Below the pieces are notes generated by a model that was not told the origin of the DNA, searched no databases, and saw nothing but the letters and a program-made list of their open reading frames with translations. Shown one piece after another: positions 20,180 through 31,900 of a stretch of DNA of 64,000 bases; within the stretch, counting starts at the first letter, position 1, and each line of letters opens with the position of its first letter. The position numbers and the translations under genes were made by a program. Source of the DNA: Hsuehochloa calcarea (lineage: Eukaryota; Streptophyta; Magnoliopsida; Poales; Poaceae); the NCBI GenBank assembly GCA_036346395.1, contig CM070599.1, forward strand, positions 23,055,232 through 23,119,231, read 5' to 3'.

Positions 20180-22780
20180 CTCGAACTCATCTAAATTGTT
20201 AGTAGCATCCATGTTCTCTCCATTACCATCTTTGATAGCATCAGTTGGATCTTCGGCATAATCATCCACATCATCGTCATCAAGCACGATCTATTCTTCC
20301 TCTTCTTCTTCATTGCCTGAATCCAAGTTGACTCGTCTTCTTCAACGACCCTTGGTGTAGATCTTGCACACCGAGTGTAGGTCATAGGCTCGCTATTAGC
20401 TCTCCTAAGAACATTGCAACCTCAAAGCTCGCGTGATGCACCAATGACTTCGTCAACCTGGTTTGTAAGGTCACTCACAACCGTGACCACCTTGACCAAA
20501 GGATTAACCCATTCATTTTCCCAATCAAACTCTTCTATGACCAAAGGGTCAAAGTTTTGCCCCATTCCTCACACTGCTTTTGAAGCCTACTTGTCATCTT
20601 CCGGTTGTATGCAACATAGACCAAATCATTCAATTTATTGTTCTCTAACTAGTTCCTTTTCTTGGTATGGATCTACAAATGGCAATGAAAGCAAACAAAA
20701 TGAATAAATGGCTAGCTAAAATTGATAATGAATAAACACAAAGAAGCTACAAAATGAGGAGTTGAAAACTTGAAATTGAATGTGTCATAAACTTGACTTA
20801 CGAATTCAAGGTTACTCCAATTTCGCTCACAACCGGATGATACAAAGACTAACTATACGCTTAACAAATCTTTGTAGTTCAATGGCTGGGCCACCATATG
20901 CACGCCACCAATCAATTAAAATGGCAAATACATGCATATATTAGTATTTAGGACTGAAATTAACATGCTAAAATTAAAAACACTTACTACATCTCCTTGA
21001 ATCTATGTTTTGGATGTCCATTTTATTTTAAAATACATCTCTGCGTTGGTCCTCATAGAGAATGACTTGCTTATCAATCTTGTTTCGAAGACCGGCATCT
21101 TCTACCTTTCTTGAAAGCACATGAGTGAAACAACCCCTTAGCTCCCCAATGTATGCATCATCATTCTTCTTTTGGATGGGAAAGAATTCCCCGGGTTCAA
21201 ATAGAGTGAAGCCCCATATAGTTGTTGGAGATATGCCCTAGAGGCAATCATAGAGATGATGATATTTCGTTGTATCCATGATTTAATAAATGTTCCTTGA
21301 ATATTGACTTTGTGTTGATTAACAAGTATGTGACTTGTTTGTGAAACTCTTTACTTGTATGGTTATTCTAAAGTTGTCCCTAGTCGGAGTTCATGTGAGG
21401 ACACACGTGAATGGTGGATTAGCACATGTATCGGTTGATGACTATGTTTCACAGGTCATAGACATGGAGATGTCAAACCAATAATGTGGACACATGTTTA
21501 GAACATGGGGTTGGACCGACCCATCATGAGATATAACAATTATACTTATGGTTCTCTCTACACAATGTGTACGTCTTGTCCTTAGACCTAAGATTGTCGC
21601 ATGTACTTGAGATGTGAATCGACCTACTTAGGGGCTATCAAACGCTACTCCGTAACTGGGTAGTTATAAAGGTAGTTTTCGGGTTTGTCATGAAGCATGC
21701 TGCGAGGCATGGTCAGTCAAGATGGGATTTGCCCCTCTCTACCTGAGAGATATCTCTGGGGCCCTCGAGTGATCGGATCCAGAAATGCATGGCCATGCTA
21801 CTTAAGGTTAAGAGTTAACCTAGTAAGGGATTTCGGATCACAAGATCGAGAAAGAGTGGTCAGCTTGGAGCTTGACCGAATATCGTGAGGCAAAGGGATT
21901 GGCATGTACATAACGTTGTGTTGGTTCGTCCGATATGATCTTTGTGTACGTTTAGGAGTTGGGACGTCTTGCTAGAGGCCGCTACCAACTATTGACCAAG
22001 TATGTATACTCGTGTCATGTCTAAACATACGTGAACCTAGAGGGTCACACACTTAAGGGGCTGAAGCTTAATTCGGATTAGATCCGAATTAGAGTGGGCA
22101 TTGAGTCCTAATGGGCCTCTATTGGTAGAAGCCAATTGTAAGGACGTCTATAAAAGGAGGGCAAGGGCGCACAGGTTTGAGAGCAGTTTTTTGGGACATC
22201 CTCAAACCTTGGCCGCCACCTCTCCCACGCCCTAGTCGCTCGCGCGGATCTAGCAGTCCGGCGTGCGTCGCTTTCTCCCGTACGTGTGGATACCTTTGGA
22301 GGCGCTGCATCTGTAGCGTTTGGACGAACCGCAAGAGGGGAGCTGTACGTGGGACACCGCGACGAGGACGAGGAAGTAGTACGACTACTCTGCCCCGACG
22401 TGCTGCATCAACTTAGTACGACTACTCGCCTCGACGTCTTGCATCGGTTCCGCACTGGCGTCTAGTGGTAAGACCGTGATCTATAACTGCAGTGATCTTG
22501 GTTTACCGGTAGAATTTTTATTAATTTGCGCTAGTGTAGCCTACCCTTAACCCTTCAATAGTGGGGTCTCTATTTGCTTCTCCCAATGACATCCAACAAT
22601 TTTCAAGATGTTCTTGAGCAAACCTTTCTTTTTTGGGGTAGGGAAGGATGCCTTAATCTTTTCCTTTGCTTGAGTAGGGAAGAAAACCTTCCACTTGCTA
22701 CAACTAGGACATATCTATACCTCAGAGGCTCAGACTACTACCCGATCTTTCCATCTCACCCACAAAATGTTTTATAATTA
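20180..22780 (-). pseudogene. hAT-1 transposase, C-terminal half
   Basis: Pieces on the minus strand, in order, are AKEKIKASFPTPKKKGLLKN and ILKIVGCHWEKQIETPLYG (about 22660-22558). After the solo LTR come ASLYLNPG, then KNDDAYIGELRGCFTHVLSR (about 21175-21110). Next are WWRAYGGPAIELQRF (about 20920-20870), part of the hAT dimerisation domain with a damaged SSSGCERNWS box, and LNDLVYVAYNRKMTSRLQKQ (about 20645-20580). An acidic tail, LDDDDVDDYAEDPTDAIKDG, ends near 20180. The intron-like gaps and shifts make it a pseudogene. The order fits a complete C-terminal half of a plant hAT transposase. Confidence 0.85.
21223..22557 (+). repeat. Solo LTR (Angela-like Copia, 1335 bp)
   Basis: It opens TGTTGGAGATATGCCCTAG, as in Angela/WIS-type grass LTRs, and ends ...CCCTTCA. 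The flanks are ATAGT (21218-21222) and ATAGT (22558-22562), a perfect 5-bp target duplication. There is no internal region, so it formed by recombination between two LTRs. A TATAAAA box lies at 22149-22155 on the plus strand. The transcribed part contains a 37-bp tandem duplication (about 22376-22447, AGTACGACTACTC...). Removing the LTR and one duplicate restores the hAT reading frame across ETPLYGASLYLNPG. Confidence 0.95.
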
Positions 22781-23573
22781 CCGTGGATACGGCTATCCAG
22801 ATAGTTTTCACTCTAAAGAGTTTGCACAACTTTATCCACAAGAGACGACCATCTTGTATGGGAACACTCTATCGTATGCGTGAGACTAAGAAAATCATCA
22901 CAAGACATTTACAATGACCAACCCCCAACGCAACTCCACCCTCTAAAGTTTTAATCGTTGGGGGCTATAACTGAGCCAGAGGCCCTCTCTTTCACCGTGT
23001 GGTTTTCTTTTGGCTCCAACCACGCCACATTCTACCGGATGGTGAAACTAACGTTGATGTAGAGAAAATTAACTAGCTAGGTCGACACCATTATAAACTT
23101 GTGGTTGTACTATTAGTGCCCGAGAGGTTATCACAAAATATGGTCTTTAATTGACTTGGGCGGAACTACCACATTATCCACACCTTGCCCCACTTACCAT
23201 CCGTCCAAGTCAAAAGCAGTTTTTGAGTTTTGAGCTTTGCTTCGAACATCTTTTCTAAGTTCAACATACCAACTAGACTCCAACCAATGGCTGCAAAAAT
23301 CATGTTTTTGATGTTTGAATGATGTCGGGGCAAATTAGCTCAGATGTCAATGTATCTAAGTAAGGCTAAGCATGACACTTATATGCAGATTTAATGACTA
23401 TGTAAGTTTTCCATTATTCCTAAGGCAACAAAGGATAGTGTCCAAGATAACATAACTGGAATAAGAGCATAGCATGTAATTTCATAATTTAAGATAGTAT
23501 AATTTGCATTAAAAATCTACGTGTAAAATGATCAAAGTGATGGCTTATCTCGCTAAACGTTTTGATAACCTTG
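22781..23573 (-). other. 5' portion of hAT-1, no recognisable coding
   Basis: Between the last transposase match and the right terminal repeat I see short open frames in both directions but no domain. A possible minus-strand phrase WSLVGMLNLEKMFEAKLKTQ near 23290 belongs to no family I can name. Confidence 0.4.
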
Positions 23574-23644
23574 GTCTTGGTCTTGTTCTTGTTCTTGCTC
23601 TTGCTTGGACTACTGCTGCATCAGGACTTCAAATTCTAATAACG
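23574..23644 (-). other. Gypsy-D leader with degenerate primer site
   Basis: Directly inside LTR-D the minus strand reads GTTATTAGAATTTGA, 12 of 15 matching a GGTATTAGAGCTTGA primer site. A leader rich in CAAGAGCAAGAACAAG repeats (23573-23618) follows and is cut off at the hAT end. Confidence 0.6.
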
Positions 23645-26244
23645 TGAAATATAATTGAATTCAAGTACGCCTGAATGCAACCAAATGAAACCATATAAAT
23701 CCAATGGCACTCGAACAAAGAGAAAATTCAGACAAACTCAAATAAATCCCAAAATTCATACATTTGGTATAACGATATAGATTTCGATTTTAGATGAATT
23801 TAAGATTAGGAATTATTTTATTTGGATTTAGGATGTGTGAGATAGAGCTCTTGAAATATTCAAAATATTCGCTGGTGGGGCAATTACTGAAAAAGAGAGT
23901 ATCGGGAATACTCCTCTTAGGTCATTTGGTCGGAGAGATTACATTAATAGGTAGGTTCTATTGATCTTTACTTATTTTATGATTTGGTCTTCTATTGGAA
24001 GATGATAACAGTAGGTGATAGATGGAATCAACTCCACTTTGATTTGTTTTCGAATTACTATTTATTTCATTAAGAACACCTAACCACGACTTACACATGA
24101 GGTCTAGCCCATTGAATGATTTTGTTTATCAAGGAAGTTCCATAAGTGATAGGTGGGAACTACGAGTAGTTGTGATGGCACACATACGATATATATAATT
24201 TAAATTAACCCTATTAACTATAGGTTTTACGTCGCTACGATCCCTATGTCATATTAACATTTCAGGTTTAATTATCGGATAATTGAATGGTTAATTTAAT
24301 TAAACTCCGAGTTATCCTTATAATTGAGATGTGCCTAAGGGACTGACAAATCATACTAAGATTATTGTAATTAATAGCTATTTTTAGCCAGATAATTATT
24401 CATTAATCGTAATTGACCCCTGACAAATCCTAGTGTTTAACTTTTGATTAATCTATAGGTAAAATAATAATCCTAATATTCTTGAGTGCTTAGGCAAGGC
24501 ATATTTGCTCAATAATTGCTTCTAAATAGCAAGCTACCGATGCGAGGGCCTATAGGTGAGAGACTAACTGTCTATGGTCAGGACTATATTTCATGCTAAT
24601 CTTCAACCTGTGATTAATCTATACTTAGCACTATTCCATCACAATTTAATTATTACCTAAATCAAGTATCTTAGCTAATATATAACTAGTGTGGATCCAC
24701 TAGTTAATTAAATATTACTTAGCATTGTAAAGTAACTAACTACTAATTAATCTAGAGCGTAGTGACAAACTTAACATATTTTAACTTGTTTCCCTTTTAG
24801 GATTAACTGTTAATTGTTGTCGTGTATAATATTTGTTTTTCAAAATTATTAATAATGACCTAGGATCGACTGTTGAATGCGACACGAACCAAATTAATTG
24901 TTTTACCTTATCACTAACTAGTAAGTGCCCACTTGAAAGGGTGTGCTCCTCCTATTTCTTATGGTTATTATTATTTTACCACCATGGTCGTGCTCGGACA
25001 ACTGAGACGGCGAGTTCGGGTGGTGAAGGAGGCAGACGGCGCGGATCCAAGGTCACTGATGAAGGGGACAATGACGGCCGTGCTTCGCATGCTCCTATGG
25101 GAGAGAAGGGTGAAGATGGTGCGCACTAGATAGGGGAGATCGAGGCGATGTTAAGGGACGAGGGCGCCAAGGCCGAAGCTCACCAGAGAGACGGTGCGGA
25201 TCGGGTAAAATAGTCAGCATGGACGGCTCAGTTGTCGGAGAGGAAGAAGACAAGGTTGAGGGTGCCGATTCTGCGGAGGTGAAACGAGGTGAGCACAAGA
25301 TAGAGGAGTCGAAGGCACGCTCGAATGGTGAAGACGGAGTGGTGGGGGTTCACCCAAGCGACCGGAGCGGCTCGGCAATGACGGCAGCGGTCGAAAATAG
25401 AGCTAGGGCTCTTTGAGCTCTCTCTCACTCGCAGGTGAGGAATGGCAAAGGAAAAGTGGGGAAAAGAGAGCGGAGACAGAGGCAAGCTTGGCGCGCGGCT
25501 CGCTGGGCTTTAAAGGGGGAGAGCGAGGCGGACAACAACACTGTGTGTGGCGATAACAAGCGGCATGGTGCTGGTGGCGAAAGGGCAAGAAGGGAGTGGG
25601 TCGCGGTGGTGCGACCGAGGCATGGCCGACATCTCGTCGGCGGCCTTATGGCTACAGGCGGCTTGGATGGTGGTGACGCACGACACAAGAGCAGCCGTGT
25701 GGGAGAAAGGCGGCGTGATAGGTGCGGCCGGTGCATGGCGAGGAGCGGTGCAAAGGTTGGGAGGAGGAAGAGACCGAGCGGGTTGGCCTGCGCTGGGCTG
25801 CAAGGGAAACAAAGGAAAAAAATGAAAAGTGGCCAGGCAAAGCTGGGACGGGGATGTGAAAGAAGGCCTGGTGCGGTTGGCCCGGAAGGAAGGGAAAGAG
25901 GGTGGGCCTACTTTGGAGAAAAAGAGAGAAAAGGGAAGGAAAAATGAGAAAGAAATGGGGAGATATGTTGGGCTGTCCTAGAATTTGGCCTAAACTGAAT
26001 TTTGAGGTTTGTAATTTCCTTCAATTTCTTTTAGTTTCGAATTCAAATTTCAATTCAAAATTTGGTTTGGTGATTTGAATTCAGATGTTACCTAAATTTG
26101 TATTATGTTAATTGATTTCTTGAATTCCCAAACAAGATTTCAAATAAAATCCAGGGAAAGTCAAATAAACTTAACATGCATTAATTTTTTTTAAAATTCA
26201 CATTTTTAACAATTTGAAATGGAAACAAATTTCGAGATGTTATA
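23645..26244 (-). repeat. LTR-D, Gypsy LTR, copy 1 (about 2.6 kb)
   Basis: On the minus strand it opens (T)ATAACATCTCG, a decayed TGTAACATCCCG start, and ends ...ATTATATTTCA beside the degenerate primer site. The A/T-rich first 300 bp, a GC-rich block (25000-25950) and an A/T-rich 3' part are typical of plant chromovirus LTRs. On the minus strand CCCCCTTTAAAGCCC (25505-25519) is a plausible TATA-type promoter ahead of the GC-rich transcribed stretch. The long open frames in that block are composition artefacts. It is duplicated at 51751-54264. Confidence 0.82.
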
Positions 26245-26245
26245 G

Positions 26246-26480
26246 ACACCAAGGCACCCGCCATGGCGAGGGTGAGACTGTGGTAATAAAAATAGCAAAT
26301 AATACCTCGTATGGCCAAAAATTAAATAACTATACCTGATATGGTAGGGAATGAAATAAATATACTTCATATTTAACCTCGTGTGGCAGGGCATTAAGTA
26401 AGAATACCCCAAATTCTCCAAATAACAACTAAGTTAACTAACATAACATTACCAATTTACCATAATAGCAAGTTAGCTTG
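26246..26480. repeat. Degenerate minisatellite beside LTR-D
   Basis: The phrase TACCTCGTATGGCCAAAAAT and variants (CCTGATATGGTAGGGAATGA, CCTCGTGTGGCAGGGCATTA) recur about every 30-40 bp between 26300 and 26405. The same array is at 54325-54425. It probably lies in an intron or spacer of hAT-2. Confidence 0.7.
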
Positions 26481-26483
26481 CAT

Positions 26484-26726
26484 TTATCTCATGGTCTCAG
26501 TACTGGTGTTGTGGCACTTAAGAATATCTCCAAAACGCTCAATGAGTTGTTGCTTTAACCTCTTAATGCCTGAGTGCACATGCTTCCCCCAAAGGAAACA
26601 TTGCACCAGATCCTTGTCCGTCGGCCAGAATGCATATGTCCATCCCTGGTTCTTCGCCTTGGCCTTCCTCTTCAGATCTTTGAATGAATCATAAGTCTCA
26701 CCGCCCTCTCCAGCTTGCCCAGACAT
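26484..26726 (-). pseudogene. hAT-2 transposase BED-finger exon, copy 1
   Basis: ATG at 26726 opens MSGQAGEGGETYDSFKDLKR, followed by KNQGWTYAFWPTDKDLVQC and GIKRLKQQLIERFGDILKC. This is a zf-BED exon of plant hAT transposases, which normally has C..C and H...C ligands. Here the second cysteine reads tryptophan (CFLWGK for CxxCGK) and the histidine of KQH reads glutamine, so the finger is broken. The frame ends after STETMR. Upstream leucine-rich residues belong to pyrimidine-rich leader and are not coding. A short terminal motif CCAAGGTTGTCATAGCG at 27526 may be the element 5' end. Confidence 0.82.
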
Positions 26727-27852
26727 ATGTAAGCACACATGCACACAAGCCGTAAGCACACCACAATCAAAGAGAAAAAGAAGGGAGCAGAGAGCAACAA
26801 GCAACAAGCAACAAGCAAAGCAAAGAGGAAGAAAGCAAAAAAAGAGAGTAAGAATCATAGAGAAGAAAATAGAAAGAAAAAGAAGTAGAGTAGAGAGCAA
26901 GAAGTAGTGCTAGAGCATAAAAGTGCTGAGAGCAAGAGGTAGCAGACGAGTAGATCAAGAGGCAGTGCACAAGCAGAAGAAATTAGAGCAAGAGCCAGAT
27001 AAAATCAGAGCAAAATGCAAAGAAAATCATAGGAAGAAGCGGAGTAGAGAAAATCAAAGAAAATGGAGAAGAAGAAAGGATAGAAAAAGGAGACTGACTT
27101 GTGCTAAGGTGACCTCAATGGAGGCTCTGGCGGTAGGGAGTGGAAGGCGACCAAGATTGCTGGGGACGATGACAACAAGCTAAGGGGAGGCGGTGACCTT
27201 CTTCGTGGAACAACGACAATGGTGGAAATTAGCCAAAGCGGGGGCGGCGGCAGAAGTGACCTGGGGAGGGGCGGCTCAACCCCAACCTTATTCGAAGCCT
27301 CAACCCTAGATCTCTTCTCTCCACTCCTTTCACCTAAATCCCTACCCTTCAAGGGTTTTTTTTCCTCCAAGCTCTCGCTAGACTTGGCTAGATGACGCGA
27401 AGTGACCATGGCATCGCCCATCTTTCCTAAGCAATCACCTAAGTCCATGTGGCCTAGGCGAATGACCCTCGCGTCTAACTCCAGCCAACGAGACTTGTTG
27501 AATAGGAAACGCTATGACAACCTTGGGCAGAGCACAACTTTTGGCCTAAGGCCAACACACGCACGCATAACTGACTTGGACTCAACATCCTTTTACATCT
27601 CGGGTCCTTTGTAAAACAAACATAAACAATTTCCTAAATAACTAGATCTTAATTGATGCGCTATCTACTTGGGTTGCATCGGGTCTCCTGGTGGTCCCAA
27701 TCCTAATGCATGCAAAAATAGGAAGAAATGAGGAGAAAATAGAAACAAAGCACCAGCCCTATCTCCTTGCATGCTTCTTTGCTTGCGTGGCCATAAAAGA
27801 AACAAAAATGGAAGTCCATATCTCCTGTTCTCTGATTAGGTCAACACATGTA
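26727..27852 (-). other. hAT-2 5' region: purine-rich tract, GC-rich stretch, terminus
   Basis: 26760-27100 is a long A/G-rich tract (plus strand) with GAAG/AGCA repeats. 27100-27420 is GC-rich and reads like a 5' leader or promoter. CCAAGGTTGTCATAGCG (minus, 27526-27510) resembles the hAT-1 end. 27530-27852 is unassigned. The whole stretch recurs at 54700-55825. I see no independent gene. Confidence 0.5.
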
Positions 27853-30000
27853 TCTTTTTTTAAAGAACGCGCAAAAGGATTGTGCATCATTCCATTAAGT
27901 AGAATAAGAGCAACAACATCAGTTCAGATACATGAAACGAGCGTTGGCCAAAATCTCAGCGCTGTAAGGAAAGAAAAAACTCACGACCAACTCGACCCTA
28001 ACACAACATAGACCACAATTAGGACCTCACGTAGAACTACTCCAGGGGAGATAGCGCCTCCAAGCCAGGTGCTCTCGCCAGGCGCCACTAGCAGAGCTTG
28101 TCGCGAATCTATTGGAGGAGTTTGTCTAAGGAAGTGACCTTGTTGTTGAAGACCCTATTGTTTTTCTTCTTCCATATCATCCAGGGTACCTGGGTGAAGC
28201 AGGTATCTTGGTTCCGCTACTGTTTGTGAGGGAGAACCTTGTGAGTGGCCATCCAAATGTCTTCCAGGGTGGATCGCCCAGCCAGCAGACCATCTTGTAA
28301 CCAAACTCCACGGAAGAAGCGCAACTAGATTTGTGAGGTAACTGCGCAGCCCACTTGGAGGTGGTCAATGGATTCCGTGGTGAGGTAGATGACGCAATGA
28401 CCTTGATTTTGAAGGGCGCGACACTCCAAACGGTTCGTAGTCCAGTATCGTTGACCACCGCTAGCCACATGAAGCACTTACATTTGAGAGGCACATCCCA
28501 ACCCCAGATAGCCTCAGCACAGGCGAAACGAACAGAGCCAAGAAAGAATTTCAAACAAGCCGACCTAGAGCAGTAAATACACGAGGCCTCCCAAGGTCAC
28601 TCGAAATTGTCCTCTTGTCCTTGAGTGAGGGTAGTGGCGAAAGACAATTCCCACAGTGTTAGATAGTCCAAAAGAGTTTAGGCGTCAAGACTGCCCCTTA
28701 AGTATTTGATCCAGGATCAGTTATCCAGAGCTTCGGCTACCGTTCGTTTGCATCGGATCCCGGATGGAACAAGCCTCAAAAGCAAAGGTTCTATTGAGCT
28801 GATGCTGGAGCCATGTACCCATCTGTCCGTCTAGAACAGGACGCACTAACTGTTACCAATGGAAACCCGCAGCGATGCTTGGAACAAAGCCAACTCCTTG
28901 TTGCTCACCGGAATGGATAGTCCCTACCACGGGCTAGCAGGATTAGTCCACTGTAGCCACAGCCAACGGATACGGAGGGCATTCCCAAGCCAACGGACAC
29001 ATCCACAGCAACAACAAACAACATAGGGAGAGGGGGTCTCCCTACCGTAAACCTCTTGCTTTTCTGATTAGTCGACCCGGCTGTTCGTTGAGAAAAACTC
29101 AGGTGGACGCCATCGATAGCTAGATGGCAATCCAGTTGCACCACCTAGTACCGAAAACCTTGTGAGTAACCATCTCTAGGAGGAAAGGACAAGAGATTGA
29201 ATCAAACGCATCAGCAATGTCGAGCTTGAACAGGAAGCTGGCTATCTTTTTTGGTGCAACAGCCTTGCTGATTGTTTGACCAGCAGGAAATTGTCTTGGA
29301 TTGAACTCCCCTTGATGAAGGTTGTTTGGTTAGACGTGACCACCCTGCCCGGTTCCGAAGCCAACCTCCGGGCAAGAATTTTGGAGAAAAGTTTTGCAAA
29401 ACTGTAGAGGAGACTAATGGGCCGATAGTCCATTGCCTCCTGAGCTCCTGGTCTCTTCGTAATAATGGTGAGAAATGCCAGATTAAAAAGTCCAAATGCA
29501 TGCTTGTCTAGCCGGCTCAGCGTGAAGATAGCCGCCATGACGTTGTGCTTAATGAGATCCCAGGCCTTTTGGTAGAAGAGTCTGATGTAGCCATCCGGGC
29601 CAAGTGCTTTCACGCTAGGAAAGCTCTTGTTAGCTTCCCAGACCTCGACCTCAAAGAAATCCTTGTCCAGCAAGGAGAGATCAGAAGTAGGGATGTTGAC
29701 TGGAATGGAAGTCAAGAGAATGACCCCGATGAGCTGGCTTGCCAATGAGATTGACAAAGAACCTATGAAAGGCCTCCAATGATGTTACATTGTTTGCGAT
29801 GGTTGGCATGGAGATGGAAGAAATGGGTGTTGGCATCACCCTCCCGCAACCACCTTAGCCGAGAGTGTTGACGCGTAATCGTCCTCTCCAAGGAGCAAAA
29901 ACCAAGCAACTTCATCTTCAGTTGAGCTCGTAACCATCGTTCCTAGGTAGAGAGAAGTCTAGCCTCCTCAGCCACTTGAAACCGCCCTTATCTCTAAGCC
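27853..30000 (-). pseudogene. LINE-1: linker, RT and C-terminal region, copy 1
   Basis: The linker phrase LLGFCSLERTITRQHSRLRW and HFFHLHANHR (about 29930-29800) leads to RT: KALGPDGYIRLFYQKAW, DYRPISLLYSFAKLFSKILA and NQTTFIKGSSIQDNFLLVKQ (29757-29240). A short palm piece, PPLPMLFVVAVDVS, is near 29020. A deletion then joins it to the later PSVSVGCGYSGLILLARG segment at about 28980. The C-terminal PLKCKCFMWLAVV (zf-RVT region) is at about 28480, and the tail ...CTTAATGGAATGATGCACAA with poly-A ends near 27853. The catalytic ADD box is lost. It is an L1-type plant LINE; 28140-28753 is absent from copy 2. Confidence 0.87.
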
Positions 30001-31200
30001 ATATGTGATCCACACGTGTTGTTCAACGACACACTGGTCGACAACGCACGGTCAACCACGCACTGGCAAACGAAGCACTAGTTGTCGATGCACTGGTTAG
30101 CTCTTGGCCGGTCACCCCTTTCTTCTCCTATGTAGTGGTAGTAGGCTAGGCTGTATCATATAGCATGATATCAAATAGACAAGCAAAGCATAATATACGA
30201 GTATGGATCAAAACATCATCAAGTTACATGACAAGATCATCGAACCAAGGGAAGATAGGGTCTTCACCCTATACGAAGATGTGGTGACATCATGGAAACA
30301 TAAGAGGACATCAGGGAAGTAGAGGGTTGTATTTTAAACGGTTTTAGGGGTCGAGGTTGTAAAGTGGACGGTTTATAATTTAGGGATGAAAATCAAATCG
30401 AGGCCAAAATTTAGGGATGAAATATATACTTTTTCCTTAATTTTATGCAACATAAAATGTGGAATGCAATTTTATATCTCAATACCAGCTACACTCATCT
30501 TTATGGAGACCTGCTACACTCATCTTTATGGAGATTAGGTCCAAACCATGTGGAAGGTTTTTGGTCTATGGGGATGGTTTTTTGTTTTATTATGGATAAT
30601 TTTTTGCCTTTTTGTTGTCCATCTTGTTTAACTATTAGATGCGGGTAACTATCTCATTGAAGTAATCTAGCAATTTGTCACACTATTATTCAATATTTTC
30701 CTCACTTCCTTTGTAAGTCACTTTTTAGTGTGTGATAAAACTTTTTTACTAGTGTGGCATCTTGGAGATCAATTTCGAACAACTATATGTGAGGTGGATT
30801 ATTTATTTAGATTTTCAATTGTCAATCTTTGGATTTTATCCCATAGCCAATTGTTCTCGTTATAAGAAAGAATGATAGAGCAAATTAGTATAATCTGCTA
30901 TAGATTTTACTAAAAAGTTAAGAGACAAACTAGGAATAAACGTGTATTTTATGGTTGGCATACAATTATTCTGCAATTTGCAACACTGAAAAAATTGAAC
31001 TCGTACCATTGTAAACTAAACGAGATTGCATGCATACACACTTTTGTAAAGTTGACCCAGATGTTACTAGTCGATGCTCTCCATCTCGCTACTCCCTATG
31101 TAAACCCAATATTTGCACAAGATTGTCAACCTCCATGTCGTATTCTTCCCTAGGCATCAAGCAATTAACACATGGAACCTATAAATAGTGGCGAGGTTTG
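30001..31200. other. No gene; short repeats only
   Basis: A loosely repeated GCACTGG(T/C) motif lies at 30030-30110. TACACTCATCTTTATGGAGA occurs twice in tandem (about 30490-30533). The rest is A/T-rich with no recognisable domain or terminal repeat. Confidence 0.5.
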
Positions 31201-31329
31201 TGTTAGATGTGTATTATTACAGTGTATTTTTCCTGTTGAATAAGGGGTTACCAGCATATATGTCATACATGTACTTGTATATATATTGGCTAATTGACCT
31301 CATGATGAATACAAGTGCCATTCATAACA
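31201..31329 (+). repeat. Copia-3 5' LTR
   Basis: Opens TGTTAGATGTGTATTATTAC and ends CATTCATAACA. It is collinear with 1020-1149 and 6722-6850. The primer site TGGTATCAGAGC follows at 31330-31341. Confidence 0.93.
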
Positions 31330-31900
31330 TGGTATCAGAGCAAACCTATGGTTTGTTTTCGTCAAGCCGTCGCTGGTTCTTCTTCCAGCCACCACCTGGC
31401 TTTGCCATCTCCATTGTGCTTAACGCTCTCCGCCCATCACAACCCGCTGTCTTCCACCCGTCGCTTGCCCGTGGCCTCCCACGCTAGTCACTGCCCCCGT
31501 CGAGATCACTGTATTCACCCGCTTAGGAGAACGGAACACGGTTCCCCTCTCCCTCGACCATAAGTCAAAGTCTCCTAGGCGGAACAGCTAGAAGCAACGC
31601 AGGCCAAGCTTGCTTCTCGATCCGGGGTCGCCGTCGTTCATTTAGGCCGCTTCTATCTCGGGCCACTCGGATCCATCACACCTTGCATCTCCTTCACCCG
31701 GCATCGGCGCTACCTCGATCTGCCAGCATTCTCTTCGCCCAACGTCGCCTCGATCAGCGCCGCCCTGATCCGGAGGGAGGTCGCCTCCCTTTCAGCTTTC
31801 GTCTGCCGCCATGAGGTTGCCTCCCTATTCGGAGTCGCTTGCGGCCGTCTAATCTGGAAGGTACCGAGATAAGCAGAGTCTTCGGTTCAAGTTAAAAAAT

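Larger units (their letters stand above)
20004..23573 (-). mobile_element. hAT-1 transposon remnant, split by a solo LTR
   Basis: The ends CATGGTTATTAAAGCG (20004) and, inverted at the right, CAAGGTTATCAAAACG (23573) are similar enough to be hAT terminal repeats. Minus-strand transposase segments lie between them. No 8-bp target duplication is visible, partly because the left end is embedded in a tandem repeat. Excluding the 1340 bp of solo LTR plus duplicated site, the element is about 2.2 kb, and the N-terminal BED finger is not seen. hAT-2 near 26.2-27.5 kb may be a second copy or its detached 5' part. Confidence 0.65.

Noticed and set aside
22695..22883. Plus-strand 62-codon frame with YNYRGYGYPDSF
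   Set aside because: The lower end of this stretch overlaps the minus-strand hAT transposase reading, which is supported by family motifs; the plus-strand frame is an antisense shadow there and has no support beyond it.
25095..25947. Several 60-170 codon frames in a GC-rich island, a possible host gene
   Set aside because: The block sits inside LTR-D, is duplicated at 53.2-54.1 kb with frames not conserved, and fits the transcribed part of a Gypsy LTR.
26770..27100. Leucine-rich or Lys/Arg-rich peptides that looked like a signal peptide or nuclear protein
   Set aside because: They are translations of a purine-rich low-complexity tract; the duplicated copy does not keep the frame.
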